Positions 23,801 to 36,147 of a stretch of 64,000 bases of DNA are shown here, piece by piece (the stretch's first letter is position 1; every line of letters starts with the position of its first letter). Source of the stretch: Gloeophyllum trabeum ATCC 11539 (Eukaryota > Basidiomycota > Agaricomycetes > Gloeophyllales > Gloeophyllaceae); the NCBI RefSeq assembly GCF_000344685.1, contig NW_006920411.1, positions 3,141,308-3,205,307 of the forward strand, in the 5' to 3' direction. The notes below the pieces were generated by a model. The model did not search any database. It saw nothing but the letters and a program-made list of their open reading frames with translations, and was not told where the DNA came from. The position numbers and the translations under genes were made by a program.

Positions 23801-24883
23801 TAGGAGAATTATCTGAAGACGCAGCCCGTGAAAGTCAGGAACCTAGCTGGCCCAGAAAAGGACCTCAAAGAACTCGAGCTCATGGATAAGGCAGCCACTT
23901 CAATCTCGGATGGCGACCTAGTCGATGGATTGATCCATGGGTCAGTGCCAAGGGTGGTCGACTTGCGCTCTCTAATTTGCAAAGTTTGTAGATCTGAGCA
24001 ACATTGGTCGCTGATGCCACTGCATGCCGTCCTGTCTACAGTGCGCCCGGCTTCATTCATATATGGGAATTGCCAACAGTATGGCGGGCCACATGCCATA
24101 TCTTTCCCTCAGTATGTCTATGAGATGCGCCGGTCGCGGAAACTACGCTGACATCCTACTGCTAGATGGCTGGGCCAGAACTCGAAACAGAACAAACTGT
24201 CCCGACAGCTGAATGACGTGCAGGTGAGGATGCGCCTGAAGGTCTCTGGTGACAAGTCCGAGGTCCGGCAGTCATATATCCCCGCGCTGTTCCCTGTCAT
24301 AGTGAAGCCATTGATGGATGTCGGAGCAGTCAGTTATTCCACTCGTTCCCCCCACGTCAACTCATATCTCCCACAGAGTGCCGTGGACGAGGTTATCGAC
24401 AGAATGGACGACTACTACCTGTCGAAGGAGGACTGGGATACTATTGTCGAATTGGGAGTGGATCAAAACAAAGACGAGCTCGTGCTCAAAAAGATCCCTG
24501 CTGCAACAAAGACTGCGCTCACTAGGAAGTAAGTTGCTAGCCATTGGTGCCCGCTAGAATGAAGCTCATCGCTCCTCAAGGTATAATTCTAGAGAGCATC
24601 CCATACCGTTCCACAAGGCGCAAGACTTGGGTAAGGCGCCGAAGAAAATCGCCGCCTCTGAAGTGCCAGATCTGGAAGAAGCATTTGACGTGAGCAATCT
24701 ACGCTTCATCCATCGATCGCCACTGATAAATGTCACCACCAGGTGGACGAGGACGTCCCTGAAGAGGTCGTTGAGGACGATCAAGGCGAGGATGAGGACG
24801 TCAGCAAGGACAAACTTATAAAGATGCCGAAGGCGAATAAAGGGAAACCCGCTGCGGCCAAAGCCAAGGGGAAGAAAGGCTGA
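20844..24883 (+). CDS. RFC1: replication factor C subunit 1 (clamp loader large subunit)
   Basis: RFC1 is the large subunit of the RFC complex that loads PCNA onto primer-template junctions in the nucleus. The first exon (20844-20960) encodes [16 protein letters not shown] and then IRSFFG, a PIP-box-like PCNA contact. A basic/acidic linker follows (exon from about 21240). A BRCT domain spans about 21890-22300 ([40 protein letters not shown]). The AAA+ module begins with [20 protein letters not shown]. It contains Walker A GPPGIGKT near 22675 and Walker [15 protein letters not shown] near 22990. Later segments [36 protein letters not shown] and [17 protein letters not shown] are typical of RFC1. 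The C-terminal domain ([45 protein letters not shown]) is complete and ends KGKKG TGA at 24883. About 15 introns of 45-70 bp interrupt it; one exon is only about 13 nt. No lesion was seen. Confidence 0.95.
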
Positions 24884-25038
24884 GCGCTGGTCGTGTTCTT
24901 GATTATTGTAGCCCAACCTATACATTAGAGGATACTGTACTGTACATTGCTATTGCATATTGATGGTACGAGGAGTACTGCAGCGACAAGATAAATAGTC
25001 AGTCTATGCGTGAGTAACTGGTGACAGAGTCGTAACAA

Positions 25039-27477
25039 TCAATCTACGTCGTCAAGACCATTGAAGGAAGGAGCTAGGGCAGGTGGTGACGATTGACTTG
25101 GGGTGGGAGGCGTGGGCGGAGTGGATGGTCCAGGAGGGACGGCAGGAGGAGCGGACTTCTCTGCCTTTCGCTTCTGCTTGTCAGCTTTTGTCGCCATCTT
25201 CTTCTTTTGCGTCTTAGCAAACCGAGCCAGCGCATCTACGCCGTCGCAAATATGATGCTTGCTGGGCCTATCAGCCAGTCTGCGAAGGGATGAATCAGTA
25301 AGCGCTGATCACAGATGGATAGGTCACACTTCACCTTCCAATCATCTCATCAACCGCGTCGCGGGCCCTCACGTATGGCATCGACCCCAAGATATCCTTG
25401 TAGACTCTGGACAAGACGGTGCTTCCGCCCTTCACACTACCGGCCGCGAGGACCCAAGACTCAAATCGCAATTTCAATTGCGGTCTAAACTCCTCTCGTA
25501 AATCTTCTAGGTCCGGATCCGACTGATCAATATCGAGGTAGCCAAGGGGGTCCGGCTCATCCGAATCCGCTATAGCAGCGCCTAAGGGAAGACCCATCAT
25601 AAGCGCAGCGAACGCCATCGGATGGGGCGGCTGGGTCCCGGGCGTCACGATCGCGTCCACCCACGCCTCAAGCCGCTCCCTTCTAGCGTCCGACGCGGCG
25701 CGGAGCTTCATAATATCCTCAAACTCGTCCTTGTTCGCCTGCTTGTCGATCTCGGAGAAGTACCCGAGGAGCGCGGCGCGGATGGCGCGCGCCGCGTCCA
25801 GCAGTTCCTTCTCAAGCATCTGCAGTGCGCGGTACTGGAAGAAGGGGTTGTGCGAGAGGGAGATGACGGCCTGCTGGTACGACGGGGCGTCGCGTGGCCG
25901 CAGGAGGTGCGCGTGCGTGTCCAGCAGCGAAATGAGCGCCTCGTTGTTGCACTGGAAAGAGCGGATGTCGAGTGCGGCAACGAAAGTGCTCGTCGACGAC
26001 GTCGCGATGGAGGACAGTTGCTTTTCTAACTGCGCCCGAGTGGCTTTGGGGTCGGTGGAGATGGCGAGAAGGCACTCCCAGAGGCCCAGCGACGGCGATA
26101 CCTGGAAGACTGAGAGTAGGTGGTCTTGAACGAGTTTGCGCAGAGGGACAATGTGGTCGTTTAGCTTCTTTGGCCAGTGATCGGCGTGGTACGAACAGGA
26201 ACACCGGTCGGGGTCATCCTCGTGGTCGTCCTCTTCGTATTCCCGCATCCAGTTGTCCTCCTCGTCTTCTTCTTCATCCTCTTCATCGCCCCATGATACG
26301 CCTAGAGCGTTATATGACATAAATACATGAAAAGCGTATCAATGCGGTACTCACGCATTCGGCCTCCGCACAACATCCGTTCTAAAGCTCGCCATTTCAT
26401 CACATGTTCCATATCGGCCAGCATTTCCGGCAGCTGGGAGGTTAGCCGGGTGTTGCCACTTGCTAGCATGACGAGGAACATGTCGCGCCAGATCCAGAGC
26501 AGCGCCCTGTCAAGACTGGGTCCACCAGATAGAGAGAAGGACTTCACAACCCGCCCGTTCCGCTTCTTGATTTTCAAGCTTACGTAGAGGTTATTCCAAG
26601 CACATTTACAACTGGCATAGAGTGTAAGCGATGGAATCGGAAGTCGACCTATAATTTCTTACCCTTCTGAAGGCAGACTGCCGCAGAAGAAGGATGAACA
26701 AGTGGATCAGTAATCAATGCAAGTAAAGTGGGGACATTTTGGAGGAGTAGATCCGCATGCAAATCCATAGACCAATCTTTCCAAAGTCACGCACAGTCTA
26801 CTCAGTTGCAAGATCCAACCTTGAAACGTGCGGCTGTACATGGCTCTCGAGATCTCGGGTCTATGGATATAGACGGGGTGCAACCTGCCCCGAGCCAACG
26901 GCACTTCACCCTCCAGTACCGATCACAGCACCAAGCAAAGCTGAAGCACTCTCTCAAGGGCTCCACGTCTGAAGAGGCGTCCGCGGAACCGAAAAGCTCA
27001 GAACTCACCCACGAGAACTGGACAAGTCCTCCAACACGCTTGCAGCGTAAACCAGGCACCTATGCGCCTCCTCAAAGTCAACCTTGTACTCGTAGATGAT
27101 GCTCCATATATCGTTCAACCAGTCCGTCAGGCTGTCGACAATCTCCGAAAGCAACTCATCCCTGATCGAACGGCCCTTGACGAAAGAACGCTTCATGTCC
27201 TTCTCCAGCTCATCGAGCAGCGCATTGACTTCCTTCCTCTTCTGCTTGAGGTTGAGAATGGGGATGCCCTCGTAGCGTTTGTGCATGCGCGACGCCGCGG
27301 CGATGGCCTTTCGGCTCCTGTCCAGCGGGACGGCGTTCAGCAGCGGCACGAGGTGCTTCTCCACAAGGTTTCGTCGTGCATCACCAGGCAACGAGTCGTA
27401 CAACCGGATAAACCTGAGGGATATGTCTATAAATTGTGTTTGTGAGGTATGTGAACTCACCTCTCGCTTGGAGGCAT
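25039..27477 (-). CDS. conserved basidiomycete protein of unknown function
   Basis: The first exon is 17 nt (MPPSE plus two bases, 27477-27461). It joins in phase to 27413-27009, which reads RFIRLYDSLPGDARRNLVEK then LLNAVPLDRSRKAIAAAS. A middle exon reads DLHADLLLQNVPTLLALITD and joins VVNVLGITST and then LDRALLWIWRDMFLVMLASG. A donor at about 26347 links GGRM to VSWGDEEDEEEDEEDNW, followed by a Cys/His pair-containing stretch (RCSCSYHADHW). The long exon to about 25332 is helical and ends YVRARDAVDEMIGR. A last exon from about 25278 encodes LADRPSKHHICDGVDALARF then a basic, Pro-rich tail ending GLDDVD TGA. It is likely soluble and helical-repeat-like. It converges on RFC1, with only 155 bp between the stops. 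No enzyme motif was seen; one exon around 26800-26960 is not placed exactly. Confidence 0.75.
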
Positions 27478-27794
27478 CTTCAAGACCACGGTAGAAAGCA
27501 ATTGTGGCAACTTGGGTCGCGATATATTGGGTAACGCGTAACGGGAGCGCGTAGAGTCACGCAATTGTGGCTGCACTCATTCTAACGTTAACTCAAGTCC
27601 TCGGCTTTGTGCACCTTTTCAGCTCATCCAGGAAGAGTCCCTAAAATCACAGGGCTGCGCTTCCATAGAAGAGCTCAACCTAGGGCCTACAAATCAACTA
27701 TTCTGGCAATGTGCATTTCGTGCATATTATTGTACAATCCCAAGCTCGGGGTAAATGGGGCACATGAAGAGCAAATTTATTGACGATGTGCAGT

Positions 27795-29168
27795 CTACTC
27801 CTTCGCCACTTGAACTACGACCTTCCCCTTGTTGGTACCACCAAGGAGAGCTGCCAGTGCGTCTCCGGCTTGCTCTATTCCTTGGAAGATATGCTCGGCG
27901 TGCTTGATCTCCCCGCGGGCGATCATGCTAGGAACGACGGTGAAGAATTCCTGACCATGCTTCTCGATCAATGAGGAGCTGATGTACCCTACGAGTTTGA
28001 TCTGCTTTGGTACAATGAAAAATAGATTCTGTAATTCTTGTGTAAGGGCCATGCAAAATCCAGACAAATTCCATAGAACTAACCCCAACGCCCTGCGGGG
28101 CAGCATTGTTGTAGGTCGTGATCATCCCACATTCCGTCGGGACCTGGTCAGATGCGCTCATACGAGAAATGTATCAACTTACTATGAACGTGGCGCCGAA
28201 CTTGGCAGCGTCGATCGCAGCCTCCAGCGTCTCGCCACCTACGTTGTCCCAGTAGCTGGAGAACAAAGTCCGGCGATGAGTCGCAGCCGAACTGTTAAGA
28301 GAGGGAAGCTTACATGTCAATGCCACCAGCCTTCTTCAGTACCTCCCTAGTGTCCGTCTTCTTGTAGTTGAACGGCACATCCACGCCGAGCTTCTTCATG
28401 TACTCGACCTTCTCGTCCGAGCCTGTCGAAGCGATGACCTTACAGCCAGCCTTCTTCGCAAGCTGGACTATCATCTTACAGAAGAAAGACCGTCAACCAC
28501 CACGACCGACACATCCACTGAAGAACGTACGAGCCCACAGCGCCGGCCCCAGCGCTCACAAAAATCACGTCGCCCTTCTTCGCCGGCGAGAACTCCCGCC
28601 AGCCCAAGTAGGCCGTGAGCCCGGGCAGACCCAGCATGCCTAGGAACACCGACCATGGGAGGTTCTCCCTGTTGTCGATGACCATGAATTCTTTCGGGTC
28701 AGCGACAAAGTACTCCTGGAACGCTATGGCTAGATATCAGAAGAATGCTTATGATCCGTCGGTTGAGAAGAGACGTACGAAACTCGCCGAGGGCTTGGGT
28801 CGTGCCCCAGACGTGATCGCCGGGCTTGTGCGTCGGGCTCTCAGAGCGCAGCACTACACCGACGCCGTAGTTCTGGACAACCTCACCAACCTTGAAAGCT
28901 GGCTACGAAAAAGGGGCTTGGATATTAGACACCTCTTCTTTCAATCAAGAAAAGGTGCACGAACTATGTCTGGCAGGGGGATCCGCATTTTACCCTGGAT
29001 GAAGGGGTCGATACCGAGGAACAGCGTCTTCACCAGGATCCCGCCGTTCAGTGAGACGGTGTCCAGGTCGATTGTCTGGCTGCTATCGTACACCGTCGTC
29101 TTGCCCGGCACGGGGACACCCGCTGGGACTTCGTTGAAGATGAGACGGCCGTTTCGGACTGAAGCCAT
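27795..29168 (-). CDS. MDR-family NADP-dependent oxidoreductase (2-alkenal/LTB4 reductase-like)
   Basis: The protein starts MASVRNGRLIFNEVPAGVPV and belongs to the zinc-free medium-chain reductase group that reduces activated C=C bonds with NADPH in the cytosol. Exons in order give VKTLFLGIDPFIQGKMR, VGEVVQNYGVGVVLRSESPT and GDHVWGTTQALGEF. Then come LGMLGLPGLTAYLGWREFSP and the nucleotide-binding SAGAGAVGSMIVQLAKKAGC. KVIASTGSDEKVEYMKKLGV, YWDNVGGETLEAAIDAAKFG, ECGMITTYN and IEKHGQEFFTVVPSMIARGE follow, ending GGTNKGKVVVQVAKE. The Gly-rich AGAGAVG and the absence of zinc-ligand Cys clusters fit the leukotriene B4 12-hydroxydehydrogenase/alkenal reductase branch. At least five introns interrupt it. 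The ATG at 29168 is chosen because family homology begins there; upstream in-frame residues look non-coding. Substrate not determined. Confidence 0.88.
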
Positions 29169-31980
29169 TTTTGTCTGCGAGGGTGGTGGGGATTCGATTT
29201 TGCCTAGGGGCTGAGAGTCGCTGTTTCCGCCCATTGCATTTATCCTCAACTTCGAGCAGGCGGCGTAAAAAGAACGCGTCGAGGACGTCGCGAGACGCGA
29301 GGCGATTACTGACCTCCCGTGCTGCCGCATGCTTCCCCGGTCGCAGATGAATCAGCAAACAACGATTTACACTGTGAGTCCACTCTGTAAGAAGCCCAGC
29401 AACTAGCCGATGAATATATCGAAGGACTTCTGGCCACAAACACAGTCAGCAATGCTGTTATGGACTGTTATTTCCGGGGCTAAGGAGGTCCAACCCTTGA
29501 TCGCTGCACAGCACGTACGCACCTCCTCGTTTGCAGAACCTCGGGACCGATGATGACTCTGCAAAGCCTGGGAATATCCGCGGACGGGTGGTAGCCATGA
29601 GGAAGTAGCCATGGATTAGGTCCTTCTCGAGTGCTTAGAGGAAGTAGATGGTGTTATAGTCCTGGTGCCACAGTGTCTTGCCGTCCGTCCATCTCATTTC
29701 TCAACTGGATGCTTTTTCAATACCGCGGTTCGAGTTGGGCTGTGCGGGTAGCACCAGTAAGTCGGTGAAGAGCCAGAGCGCCTCGTCACCGCTCCCCGCC
29801 TTTTCTTAGGACGTCGTAAGCCCCTTGCCTCCATTTTTCGCTCCGCTGTAGTGTTGGGCGCGCGTCGCACCGCGGGAGCAGGGAGCGACAGCTTACCCGC
29901 ACCCGCATGCACCGTGCTCTGGGCCGGTACGAGTACGAAACCCACCGTCTAAACCGCGGGTAGATCGCCAATGCGCGAGGTGACATTGAACCGTTATAGG
30001 GGCGTCGATGCTGATAGTCCGCTGTCTCTATCGCATGATCGCAAGCGCCAGATAGGATTAAAGTACCGCATGCCGACGTATCGGCCATGAGTGCGCTACG
30101 TGGACCATGCATGTCGTGCACATACGCCACGACTGCCTTCGTGTGTGTGTGTGGGGGGGGGGGACCCCTACTCCCTCCGTGAAATAGGTACTTTCTCCTG
30201 GAAGTGTATGCACTGGGTTTCAATGAGCCATGGTTTTCGGACGCAACCATGTCATACACTGACAGCATTAATTCGTATAGTCGGGTCAAACCCGTCTACG
30301 CCGGCATACTCTCACCACCTGCCGCTCCCGCCTTACGGTGCACCGAGCCACGGGATCAAGTCCAGACCTAGGCCTCTTCGAGGTGAACAGGCCACTGTAG
30401 AGTCTGCCAACTAGCCGAAGCAGAAGACAAGCCGGCGGTAGTTGTCTCTCCGCAAAACCTTTTAAGACCGAGAAAGTAAAGACCAGTTTTTCCTGGGAGG
30501 CGTAATCAGAGGTATCAGGGCCATTGGTGTCCGCCCGCGAGGAAAGGTGCCAGCACGGAAGAGTGTGGATACGGTAGGGCAGCCCTGAATGCCGCAACGT
30601 CGAATAGCCCACAGTGAAGGAGAGGAGGCGCGAAGTTAGGTGATGGCTAAACTGAATTTATTCAAGAGTCAAGACGGAGTGACGAGGGTTTCAAACTGAT
30701 CAGCCCGGCGGGCAGTGGGCAGTGGAGACGCAAGCGGGACTGTGAGTAGATCGACTGCCCCCGAGTGAACGCTGACCTGACCGTATGATAGATTGAAGTC
30801 TATCGGGAACCGAGCTGATTGCGCATGCCCAGTCGGTGGCAGCAAGACGAAATCGATGAATCGTCGCACGATGTGATTATTGGCCGCTGGAGGGGGAGGA
30901 GCGTGATTACGCAATGATCCATGTTATACAGGACCCAATTTCTAGTGGCTTTATACCCCTATTGTTGCATCTCTGCTGATGTCAGTAATCAAATGTACCC
31001 TTGCCAGTGAGGGAAACAACGGGGCTCGGGTGCAAAGCGCAACGTATCGCGGATCCTGGGCCCGGGCGACTGGGAGCCACATCCACGGCGTTCATGCGCA
31101 AAGCACAGTTCTCTCAATGGCATTGACCGCCCGCGTAAGGACTCTGCAGCATAACGCCCTGTGTAGGAGGAGGAGAGACCAATACAATTGCTTCGCTCCC
31201 TTACACGCATTCCCCCCTTCTACAGATGGTGTAGAAAGAATATGTTGCCTTGAAGGAATTCTGCATGCGTCCTGTTCGGCTCTGGACGAACGGCACTGGC
31301 GGTGGCAAGGCGTTGTGGCACATAAATTTTGACAGAATTTGGGGTTTTATGCTCGAAGAATTTATTGCACGAGGAAATCCAAAAATAACGACCCAAAATT
31401 ATAATATCTCGATTATCTCCTTGGCAACTCCTGCCAGGAGTCGACGACCCTCCATGCCGGCGGTATTGCAATTGGCCTAACCGCTGCGGTTTGAAGGCGA
31501 ACAGAACTTTCTCCTTTCACCACACAATTGCTGTACTCGGGCAGACTGGATTTTGCATGGCTTCGGTAGTCTCTCCCAGCCCTGAAGGTACGACTTTTCC
31601 TATATTGCTGGCGACGCTTTACTCACGACTATTGTCTGCCAATATTCCTTTCTTCCGATCCACAAAAGGTGTGTAAACGCAGGCGCTCGTAACGCTGATC
31701 AGATGCTAACTGCTTTCTCCGGAATTGGCTGCGGTGCACGCCCAGTACAGACTTTTCTCCGCGCGCATCGCTAGCCCTCGAGACGCTCGAGCCACCCTCT
31801 TCGTCGCCCTTCCCCTCGCCCTCCTCGTCCTTTCTCCCGCCTCCTGTACCCGGCGTACACGAGTTCGCGGCACCCCCGTCGAAACAGCCGAAGAGAAACA
31901 GCGCAGGGAGCCATCAGGGACCATCACCAGGAGACAAAGATAAAGATAACCATAACCACGCGGACAGCAGTAATCCAAGT
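29169..31980. other. 2.8 kb intergenic region, no gene recognised
   Basis: Only short random-looking frames occur on both strands. A G-rich low-complexity run, GTGTGTGTGTGGGGGGGGG, lies near 30140, and an AT-rich stretch (31320-31420) contains AAATTTTGACAGAATTTGGG. The last 250 bp before the SH3 gene are pyrimidine-rich and probably its promoter. No repeat ends, tRNA or protein domain could be supported. Confidence 0.4.
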
Positions 31981-33030
31981 ATGAGCGTTCACGGCGCCGC
32001 GGGCGAGAACGCCTCGCGGAACCCAGGCAAGTCCGCGCAGCTGCTCAGCCTCCCACCCGACTCCCCAGCCGCCTCGCCCATAACGCCCACCCTGCCCACG
32101 CCCACGCCCGCGCTGCTCGCCGGGGGCACCAAGACGCCGACGCCCTCGTCCCCGATCACGCTCGACGGCCTCGCCATCTCCGCCGACATGGGCTCGCCCT
32201 CGCTCTCCGCCTCGCGCCCCGCGCCGCCCTCGCCCGCGCCCTCGCGCCGCTCGTCGGCGATCCTCCACGGCAGCTCGCTCTCGCGGCGCTCGTCCAAGTC
32301 GTCGACGCGCCCGCCGGCCAGCAATACCAACAAGTCGCAGTCGCGCCTGTCGCAGCTGTCCTCCTCGCTCGCGTACTTCACGCCGTCCTCGTCGCCTGCC
32401 CAGTCCGCGCAGTCGGTGCCGGACTCGCCGCGCCCGAAGCGGCGCTCGCTCTTCCTCGCGAAGATCCGCGACTTTGCGTTCCCGCCGAGCGACGAGCGGC
32501 ACTGCGGGAAGGGGCCGGACGTGCCGCGCCCGAACCGCTACCCGAAGCGCATGTCGACGCTGAGCTACGCGTCGAGCTCGACGGACGAGGATGATGATGA
32601 GGATGGGGACGAGCGGCTAGGCAAGGCGGGCACGTGGGGCGGGTTCAAGTGGGGGTTCGGCGGCGGCGGGTGGGGGTTCGGGAATCGAGGGGGGAGGATG
32701 CCCGGGGAGGAGGATCTGAACGATATGCCGAGCCAAACAGAACTTGCACGGAACTTTTCGGGTGAGGAGGAAGAGGAGGAGTCGTACGAGGATGGGCAGG
32801 AAGGGGGGGAGGAGCCGCTGTATCCCGGGTTGTACAAGGCGCTGTATGCGTTTGTGCCAGAGGGCACGGCAGAGATGGCGCTAGAGGAGGAGCAGGTTGT
32901 GCGAGTGATTGGGCGGGGTGGGGGTGTTGGCTGGGCGGTCGTGGCGCGCCCCGAGAAGGACGGCGGGGGCCATGCGCTGGTGCCAGAAAGCTATCTGGAG
33001 CCCGTAAAACTGGACGACGAGGAAGACTAA
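31981..33030 (+). CDS. SH3-domain protein, intronless
   Basis: A single 349-codon exon, ATG at 31981 and TAA at 33028. The first 150 residues are Ser/Pro/Thr-rich. A basic segment then carries RPKRRSLFLAKIRDFAFPPS and PKRMSTLSYASSS. An acidic tract and a Gly/Trp-rich patch (GGFKWGFGGGGWGFGNRGGR) precede the C-terminal SH3 domain, residues of about 283-342. That domain reads YKALYAFVPEGTAEMALEEE then a short loop, GWAVVARPEKDG and ALVPESYLEPV. The ALYAF, acidic RT loop, GWxVV and ALVPxSYL elements are all present, so the fold should bind Pro-rich ligands. The order resembles fungal Nbp2/Skb5-type adaptors, which act in kinase-phosphatase and actin signalling; that is inference. Codon bias is strongly GC3. 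Confidence 0.82.
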   Translation: MSVHGAAGENASRNPGKSAQLLSLPPDSPAASPITPTLPTPTPALLAGGTKTPTPSSPITLDGLAISADMGSPSLSASRPAPPSPAPSRRSSAILHGSSLSRRSSKSSTRPPASNTNKSQSRLSQLSSSLAYFTPSSSPAQSAQSVPDSPRPKRRSLFLAKIRDFAFPPSDERHCGKGPDVPRPNRYPKRMSTLSYASSSTDEDDDEDGDERLGKAGTWGGFKWGFGGGGWGFGNRGGRMPGEEDLNDMPSQTELARNFSGEEEEEESYEDGQEGGEEPLYPGLYKALYAFVPEGTAEMALEEEQVVRVIGRGGGVGWAVVARPEKDGGGHALVPESYLEPVKLDDEED

Positions 33031-33964
33031 GGGTGCTGTTGCCTTGCTGGCGAGGAACAGCTCCTTTGACCTTGAGGTACGTACGTACCCGTTCTGTACT
33101 GTCCATCGCATACGTGCTGACTTCTGTCGCCCCAGCCCATTCTTGGTTTCGGCCGCCCACTTCTCATCGATCATGCACTTGCGGAATTAATCAATGTTTT
33201 TCCTTTTATCCCACCTCATATGTTTCGCTCTGGATCTACGTGCTGTGATGTGTGTATCCCTCCCTCCCGTACATATGTGTAGACGCTACGACCAGCCACA
33301 TGTTGTACGAAAATTTGCTCCTTCATTATGCGTATTCTAGTTTTCGGTGGGTGGACATCGTTATTGTTTTGCTACTACAGTATCGTGCCTGTGGGCGTGT
33401 CTGTTGCACGGCTGACAACTTACACGCCACAGTGATTTGCGCACTCGTATGTCAACCGACTTACCTTTTGCCACACTCAGACTAGCAGTGGTAGAAAAGA
33501 CAGGCCTCGCGATCGCAGTCCGCAGCCCGTCGACCATGCTCCAAGCATTGACATGGCGTCTTTCTACCGGATTCGGGTCCTTCTCTGTCCCCGAGCTCCA
33601 GCGTTTTCAGGAGTCTAAGTATTGCTTTGTCGTTAGCTAGTCTATTGATTATATTTCTGTGGTAATATCTGCTTCTGTCACTATCAGTGCCCTTGAAAGC
33701 CATAATATGATGCTTCCAGATCGTTTCTTCGAATTCCCTGTACATATGCATATGTATGCCTCTTTCCATTTGCGAAGTATCTCCCTCCCCGCCACCAGTG
33801 TTTGGAGGACGCCGATAAAATCGAAATGAATATTGCACCCAACAATAAATAAGCGCCCACAATGATAAACTGATCTTCGGACGATTTGGGCGATTTGCCC
33901 TCTTTACCCTCTCTCTCGCATCTCAGCTGGCTACGTTAGATTCACCGTCCGAAGGTATCTCAGG
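33031..33964. other. intergenic, no gene seen
   Basis: It contains the 3' flank of the SH3 gene and the promoter of the MTAP gene. The sequence is T-rich in several places. No exon or repeat is supported. Confidence 0.45.
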
Positions 33965-35413
33965 ATGGCGTCGGAAGGCAAGGAGAACGGCATGTATATC
34001 TGATCTGGTTGAGAGACGAGTTATGTTGATTCATTGATTCACGGATGCAGTCCTCGTCGGCGTTATTGGAGGGAGCGGGCTGTATCACTTGGATAACCTT
34101 ACTTTCGTGTGAGTACTTTGCTTTCGACATATCGATACCCCGCCCTGGGCGAGATGCGGTCGATCTGCCCATGGGTCTCTGTTTCTGTCAAGACATATGG
34201 CTCGAAGGATGAAAACCGTCCTTGTCGGTCTTGATCCTTCGGACCTATGTAATTCTTGGACAGTTACAGAGCGCAGGCAGGGTATGGCACGCATATACGT
34301 GGCTGAGATGGGAGCGGGGAAGGAGCCGTGTTTCCGTTGTTGGTCCCGCCTCGCTGCCATTGTCCGCGTCGTTCCTGGGCGTTTTGCGTCCAGAATCGCT
34401 TATCATTGTCGTGCATATACCCACACATCCTAGTATATTTCATCCAAATAAATACTAACACCCGCCCAGAAAACACGTCAACCCCGAAACAGTACGCCCC
34501 TCCTCTTTCTCCTAACGAACCAGCCAACCCCCACCCCCTAGCCCTGGGGCCTCCCCTCCTCGCCCATCACCATCTGCGCGCTCCCCTCGGGCACGCTCGT
34601 CGCCTTCCTCGCGCGGCACGGCCCGGGGCACACCCTCTCCCCCTCCGCGGTCCCCGCGCGCGCGAACATCGCCGCGCTCAAATCCCTCGGCGTGCGCGCC
34701 GTGCTCGCCTTCTCCGCCGTCGGCTCCCTGCGCGAGGAGATCCCCCCGGGCGACTTTGCGCTGCCCACGCAGATCATCGACCGCACGAAGGGCGTCCGGC
34801 CCAGTTCGTTCTTCGAGGGCACGAGCGTCGTCGCGCACGCGGCGTTCGGGGACCCGTTCAGCGTGCGGCTGGTGGGGTGGCTGGAGGGCCGCGTGCGGCG
34901 CGCGCTGGAGGCAGCGGGGCGCGGCGTGCGGCTGCACACGGACAAGTGCATCGTGTGCATGGAGGGCCCGCAGTTCTCGACGCGCGCGGAGAGCGCGATG
35001 TACAGGACGTGGGGCGGGGACTTGATCAACATGAGCGTGCTCCCGGAGGCGAAGCTCGCGCGCGAGGCGGAGCTCGGGTGCGTCGCGCCCCGTGTGATAC
35101 TGGGCGGGTGCTGATGGTGCGGTTCGGGCGTAGGTACGCGCTGATCGCGACGGCGACGGACTACGACTCGTGGCGCCCGCACGAGGGGAGCGTCACGGCG
35201 GCGGAGGTGTTCAAGGTCCTCCAGGCGAACGCGGACACCGCGCGCCACGTCGCGGCGACGATCCTCGACGACCTGCACGCCGCGGCGCTCGAGGGGGATA
35301 TACTCACCGAGGAGATCGGGTCGATGAAGTTTAGTATTATGCCGCGGAGCGAGAAGCAGAAGGACGAGGATCGGAAGAAGTTGGCGTATGTGCTGCCGGA
35401 ATATTTTAGTTGA
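33965..35413 (+). CDS. MTAP: S-methyl-5'-thioadenosine phosphorylase
   Basis: This enzyme splits methylthioadenosine with phosphate into adenine and methylthioribose-1-phosphate, in the cytosolic methionine salvage pathway (yeast MEU1). Five exons (33965-33977, 34051-34108, 34470-34491, 34542-35077, 35134-35413) sum to 909 nt, 302 aa. That is the usual length. Recognisable elements are the phosphate-binding [55 protein letters not shown] and [52 protein letters not shown] and the substrate-loop [12 protein letters not shown] also match. The first intron (33978-34050) appears to be GC...AG (AAG then GCAAGG), because a GT donor cannot keep the frame. The third exon is just 22 nt. The start MASE-VLVG is the only ATG that fits. 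The third intron begins with GTACGC. Confidence 0.93.
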
Positions 35414-36147
35414 GTGGGTGCAGTTGCGGTATGTTGGAGGATGTCCTTGAAACATATTGCGTTGCTGACGAAAACCATAGTGTTAAAATAAATGAATGTA
35501 TCTCCTAGAGTAAATTATGTTAGAGCCATCGCAGAAACTGTTACGGAAGGTTGAGTATCAACGGTCGAAGCTACACCAAGCTGAGTGCGGTCGTCCTTTA
35601 GCATTCTGGACTAGCGGCTCTTGCAGGCATGCTAAACCAGCGGAGGGCCCATAGGAGGTTTCTCTAACCATTGAGAATTGGACAGCGTGGGTTGCGCGGA
35701 GCGGCTCGACCTCGGTATCGAATCCGTGAACTTCTTTCCGTGCCGCCAGACTTGTACGTATGGCAGTGTTCTTCGACAGTTCCGGAGCCTATCCGACTGA
35801 ATCCGTATTCATACTGACCTCCATCTGTAGAGTCACGCGGACCCGTCCTTCGAAGAGGTCTGGCAAATCCTAACTCTTTCGAGCGTCCAGGTCAATCGCG
35901 ATCAGATAACCACGTTAATAGTCCTTCACCCCAAGTCCAGGTGGGGCATGCGGTGCCATTCATTCATTCATTGAACGCTATGCTATATTACAGAACGACA
36001 GCCTCGGCGTCGATAATTATCAAGATGCAAGGATACGGTACATTACTACTGTTACATTACCAGTGGGTATGCGTGGTCCGTGGGTTGGAGGTTTTGGATG
36101 CGGGGATCGATGGGCACGGTGAGTGCCAGTGTGAATGCGCAAGGCAA
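35414..36147. other. intergenic between convergent genes, no gene seen
   Basis: The 3' flanks of MTAP and the DUF6593 gene meet here. A small ATTC repeat (ATTCATTCATTCATTG) lies near 35960. Nothing else is supported. Confidence 0.4.

Noticed and set aside
31924..32502. Minus-strand Arg-rich open frame opposite the SH3 gene
   Set aside because: Antisense shadow of the GC-rich SH3 coding exon.
34538..35455. Long minus-strand open frame opposite MTAP
   Set aside because: It is the antisense shadow of a GC3-rich conserved gene; composition is Arg/Ala/His-rich and no family pattern is seen.
35700..35760. tRNA-like T-loop motif (TATCGAATCC)
   Set aside because: No acceptor stem or anticodon arm could be paired around it.
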